Shown here in pieces: positions 60,897-64,000 of a stretch of 64,000 bases of DNA (the stretch's first letter is position 1; each line of letters begins with the position of its first letter). Under the pieces are notes generated by a model. That model saw only the letters and a list, made by a program, of their open reading frames with translations. It made no database searches and had not been told where the DNA came from. The stretch lies in the NCBI RefSeq assembly GCF_001723685.1, contig NZ_MCBX01000013.1:1-64000 (forward strand), written 5' to 3'. The position numbers and the translations under genes are program-made. Source of the stretch: Candidatus Marithrix sp. Canyon 246. Its GTDB lineage: Bacteria; Pseudomonadota; Gammaproteobacteria; Beggiatoales; Beggiatoaceae.

Positions 60897-61976
60897 ATGC
60901 CTTTATTATTTATATTACTTATAGTAGCACCGATTCAAGTATATGCAAATTCAACACTATATGATTATAGTTATAGTGAAACGAAAGCTGTAAAATTATT
61001 TTCTGCGCCTAAGTCTAAACAACTTAAAGTTAGCCGGAACAGTCGCAAAACTAAAACTTCTCATATTGTGAGACGTGGTGATAGTATCTATAAAGTTGCG
61101 AAACGCTATGGTTATAGCTACAAACAATTAGCTAGATGGAATGGATTAAAATATCCTTATAGATTAAAAGCTGGAAGACGTTTACGTGTTGCACCATTGT
61201 CTAAAATTCGTGTTAGAAAAAAAACTTACAAAGGTAAAAGCTCTTATGTTATTAAACGTGGTGATAGCATCTATAAAATTGCGCGACGCTTTGGTTATAG
61301 CTATAAACAATTAGCTAGATGGAATGCTTTAAAATATCCTTATAAACTGATAGCAGGAAGACGTTTACGTATTGCGCCATTGCCGTGGAATCGTACTAAA
61401 AAATCTAAAGTTAAAAGAAAAACCAAATCAATCACTATTCAACCAAAATCATTTCGTAATACTAAAGGCTATCATAAGATTCAACGTGGTGAAACACTAT
61501 ACAGTATATCCAGACAATACCGTGCTAGTGTAACCAATATAATTAGATGGAATCGTTTATCTAAACCTTATAATTTATCAGTTGGGCAAGTATTAAGAGT
61601 TTATTCACCATCAGGTGTTCGTTTAGGCAGTAAAAAAAGAAAAATTAGAAGCAAGATAACTAGTACTCGCACTAATAGGCGATATCATACCGTATCTCAA
61701 GGAGAAACATTATATAGTATTGCTAGACATTATAGAAAATCGGTTCAACAAATTGCTATCACTAATAAGTTAAAAAAACCTTATCATTTATATAAGGGTC
61801 AAAGATTGAGAATTAATTCTAAAAAACGTACTAGTTATCATTACGTTAAAAGCGGAGAAAATCTCAAAATGATTGCTGCTAAATATGGTCTAAAAGCGTA
61901 TGAACTGGCTAAACAAAATGGTATAGGTAATCCTTATACAATTTATCCCGGGCAAAGATTATCTATAAGAAGATAA
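60897..61976 (+). CDS. Basic exported protein with five LysM domains
   Basis: 359 residues with a signal peptide ([15 protein letters not shown]) and five LysM repeats: [17 protein letters not shown] at ~56, [16 protein letters not shown] at ~117, [16 protein letters not shown] at ~190, [16 protein letters not shown] at ~262 and [17 protein letters not shown] at ~312. The linkers are rich in Lys and Arg. No lipobox and no peptidase domain. The first two repeats are nearly identical ([11 protein letters not shown]), a recent internal duplication. It is probably a periplasmic wall binder and is paralogous to the preceding gene. rpoS starts 10 bp later. Confidence 0.88.
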   Translation: MPLLFILLIVAPIQVYANSTLYDYSYSETKAVKLFSAPKSKQLKVSRNSRKTKTSHIVRRGDSIYKVAKRYGYSYKQLARWNGLKYPYRLKAGRRLRVAPLSKIRVRKKTYKGKSSYVIKRGDSIYKIARRFGYSYKQLARWNALKYPYKLIAGRRLRIAPLPWNRTKKSKVKRKTKSITIQPKSFRNTKGYHKIQRGETLYSISRQYRASVTNIIRWNRLSKPYNLSVGQVLRVYSPSGVRLGSKKRKIRSKITSTRTNRRYHTVSQGETLYSIARHYRKSVQQIAITNKLKKPYHLYKGQRLRINSKKRTSYHYVKSGENLKMIAAKYGLKAYELAKQNGIGNPYTIYPGQRLSIRR

Positions 61977-61986
61977 AATTAAGATT

Positions 61987-62925
61987 ATGAAAGATAAGGA
62001 AGTTCTTGATGACAATGATGAATTATTAGAACAATTCAAAGAGGATGAACACTCTGAACCTGAGTATTTGGTGCCTGAAAGAGATACCACCAGTTTAGAT
62101 GCTGATCAAATCTATAGACAAGAAATTAGTCATCATGAACTTTTAACCGCTGAAGAAGAAGTTAAATATGCACGACTGACATTAAAAGGTGATGTAAAAG
62201 CGCGTCAGCATTTGATTGAAAGCAATTTACGTTTAGTTGTAAAAATTGCACAAAAGTATAAATTTAGCGGTTTAGCATTAGCAGATTTAATTGAAGAAGG
62301 TAATATTGGCTTAATCCAAGCAGTTGAAAAATTCGATCCTGAAAGAGGTTTTCGTTTTTCAACTTATGCCACATGGTGGATTAGACAATCGATGGTACGT
62401 GCTATTATGAATCAAGCTCGTACTATTCGTTTACCAGTCCATATTCTCAGAGAGATAAATGATTGTGTACGCGCCAAGAAACAACTTTCTCAACAAATGG
62501 ATCGTGAACCAACTGTTGATGAAATAGCGGCAGCACTTAACAAGTCTTCTGAAAACGTTCACAAAATGTTAGGATGGAATGAACGTACTACATCCTTAGA
62601 TAATTCATATTTGGCAGATTCTGAGAAAAGCCTAATTGATACAATTCCTGATGAATGTAATATTGACCCTTTAACAACATTACAAGAGAATGACTTAACA
62701 AGTATATTAAAACTATGGTTAAATCAACTTCCAGAAACACATCGTCTTATTATCCAATATCGTTTTGGTTTAGATAATCAAGATCCAAAAACATTAGAAG
62801 AAGTAGGCAATGCCGTTGGTTTAACTCGTGAACGAGTCAGACAAATTCAACTTAAAGCCATAGAAAAATTACATGAAATCATGACTAATGAAGGATTTTC
62901 TAAGTCTGATTTTATATTTCTATAA
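61987..62925 (+). CDS. rpoS: Stationary-phase sigma factor RpoS
   Basis: A 312-residue primary-like sigma factor. Region 1.2/2 is visible in [55 protein letters not shown] and [19 protein letters not shown]. Region 3 has [14 protein letters not shown], and region 4 has [20 protein letters not shown]. The length, and [10 protein letters not shown] instead of the RpoD form DLIQEGNIGL, favour RpoS. The position after LysM (NlpD-like) genes is the classical nlpD-rpoS arrangement. The stop overlaps the convergent gabD stop region by 6 bp. Confidence 0.95.
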   Translation: MKDKEVLDDNDELLEQFKEDEHSEPEYLVPERDTTSLDADQIYRQEISHHELLTAEEEVKYARLTLKGDVKARQHLIESNLRLVVKIAQKYKFSGLALADLIEEGNIGLIQAVEKFDPERGFRFSTYATWWIRQSMVRAIMNQARTIRLPVHILREINDCVRAKKQLSQQMDREPTVDEIAAALNKSSENVHKMLGWNERTTSLDNSYLADSEKSLIDTIPDECNIDPLTTLQENDLTSILKLWLNQLPETHRLIIQYRFGLDNQDPKTLEEVGNAVGLTRERVRQIQLKAIEKLHEIMTNEGFSKSDFIFL

Positions 62926-64000
62926 TCCACCCATACACACATATTTAATTTCTAAAAACTCATCAACTCCATATTTAGAACCTTCACGCCCCAAACCTGA
63001 TTCTTTAATACCTCCAAATGGAACTACAACATTAGAAATAATACCCTCATTAATACCGACCATACCATATTCTAAAGCCTCTGCAATCCGCCAAGCACGA
63101 CCCAAATTACGAGTATAAAAATAAGAGGCTAATCCAAATGGTGTGTCATTAGCTAAAGCAATCGCTTCTTGTTCTGCTTTAAAACGAAATAGTGGTGCAA
63201 CTGGTCCAAAAGTTTCTTCTTGAGCAATTTTCATATTAGCAGTGACTTCAGTTAAAACTGTTGGCTCAAAAAATGTTCCACCAAGTGTATGTCTTTGACC
63301 ACCTTGTACTACTTTTGCGCCATTAGTAACAGCATTACCAATATGATCTTCAACTTTTTCGACAGCGGCTATATCAATTAATGGACCCTGTTGAGTTCCA
63401 GTTTTTGAGCCATCACCAACTTTTAATTTAGCTACTGCTTGTGCTAATTTGCTGGCAAATTCATCATAGACACTATCTTGTACCAGAAAACGATTAGTGC
63501 AAACACAAGTTTGTCCAGTATTACGATATTTAGAAGCTACAGCACCTTCTACAGCAGCATTTATATCAGCATCATCAAATACTATAAAAGGCGCGTTACC
63601 TCCTAATTCTAAAGATACTTTCTTTACAGTGCTTGCGCATTGCTGCATCAGCAATTTACCAATTTCAGTCGAACCAGTGAATGATAATTTACGTACAACT
63701 GGATTACTAGTTAATTCAGCACCAATTGTTTTTGGATTACCAGTAACAACATTAATTACACCTTTAGGAAAACCAGCGCGTTCTGCTAATTCTGCTAATG
63801 CCAATGCTGAATATGGAGTTGATGTAGCTGGTTTGATTATAACTGGGCAACCTACAGCTAAAGCTGGTGCGCATTTACGAGTAATCATCGCATTAGGAGA
63901 ATTCCAAGGTGTGATAGCGGCAACTACGCCTATTGGTTGCTTAATAACAACAATACGTCGCCCAGCTTGTGGTGTTGGAATCACATCACCATAAATTCGT
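62920..64000 (-). CDS. gabD: Succinate-semialdehyde dehydrogenase (5' end outside window)
   Basis: The frame stays open to the right edge; about 359 residues are visible against ~480 for the family, so the N-terminal quarter is missing. Visible are [72 protein letters not shown] (catalytic Glu) and [16 protein letters not shown] (catalytic Cys), then [20 protein letters not shown] at the end. These fit GabD, which oxidises succinate semialdehyde with NAD(P)+; a close relative acting on another semialdehyde is possible. Confidence 0.9.
   Translation of the reverse strand, partial: RIYGDVIPTPQAGRRIVVIKQPIGVVAAITPWNSPNAMITRKCAPALAVGCPVIIKPATSTPYSALALAELAERAGFPKGVINVVTGNPKTIGAELTSNPVVRKLSFTGSTEIGKLLMQQCASTVKKVSLELGGNAPFIVFDDADINAAVEGAVASKYRNTGQTCVCTNRFLVQDSVYDEFASKLAQAVAKLKVGDGSKTGTQQGPLIDIAAVEKVEDHIGNAVTNGAKVVQGGQRHTLGGTFFEPTVLTEVTANMKIAQEETFGPVAPLFRFKAEQEAIALANDTPFGLASYFYTRNLGRAWRIAEALEYGMVGINEGIISNVVVPFGGIKESGLGREGSKYGVDEFLEIKYVCMGGL

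Overview
The window is AT-rich, gene-dense DNA from a gammaproteobacterium. Supporting signs are RpoS, an Rsx/Rnf electron-transport operon, the cvpA-purF-metZ order, UbiG, BepA and a type VI secretion locus. The low G+C, the many toxin-antitoxin (TA) remnants, the short palindromic repeats and the many PKD, LysM and two-component genes suggest a large sulfur bacterium of the Thiotrichales/Beggiatoa type. That taxonomic placement is inference; no rRNA or tRNA gene was seen to confirm it.

Layout. 0-4.5 kb: end of a type VI secretion operon (tssC-tssE-tssF-tssG). 4.5-7.9 kb: accessory patch with a broken PIN/UPF0175 toxin-antitoxin pair, a secreted PKD protein under a palindromic operator, a YefM antitoxin and a frameshifted YoeB toxin. 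7.9-11.0 kb: DUF368 (PopT-type) protein, hemE, a FimV-like LysM protein and a YgiT/DUF4258 pair. 11.0-17.76 kb: an inserted acylation cluster. 17.7-22.99 kb: CaCA exchanger, cvpA, purF, an inserted TumE-type TA pair, metZ and a DUF29 gene. 22.99-26.1 kb: wrbA-rsxA-rsxB-rsxC. 26.1-32.5 kb: mobA, argB and mnmE, split by a graveyard of pseudogenes and repeats. 32.5-41.1 kb: five two-component signalling genes with trmL among them. 41.2-46.2 kb: gltX, a voltage-gated channel and a large membrane protein. 46.4-55.5 kb: a lectin-like protein, a lysine-rich protein, a REP transposase with its hairpin, a cation/proton antiporter, a double-AAA ATPase, a lipoprotein, BepA and a GxxExxY protein. 55.5-64 kb: ubiG, two unknown genes, an acyl-CoA ligase, two LysM-only proteins, rpoS and the 3' part of gabD.

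The most interesting system is the cluster at 11.1-17.65 kb. It has the parts of a Dlt-type envelope acylation pathway. These are a ligase fused to an acyl-carrier protein (DltA+DltC roles), an MBOAT (DltB role), an SGNH protein (DltD role), and a 46-residue one-helix microprotein ending in F-R-Y-M-E-I. That ending matches the acyl-accepting C-terminal tyrosine motif of DltX. A zinc-ribbon/methyltransferase/ligase fusion heads the operon. The cluster lies between two 89-bp direct repeats (2 mismatches) that duplicate the promoter and start of the next host gene.

A broader pattern follows from this. At least four accessory inserts in the window (around 7, 11-17, 21 and 27-30 kb) are bounded by direct duplications of the edge of a host gene, 29-117 bp long, so the flanking host genes stay intact. 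Relic copies inside these inserts have shrunk by deletions between very short direct repeats.
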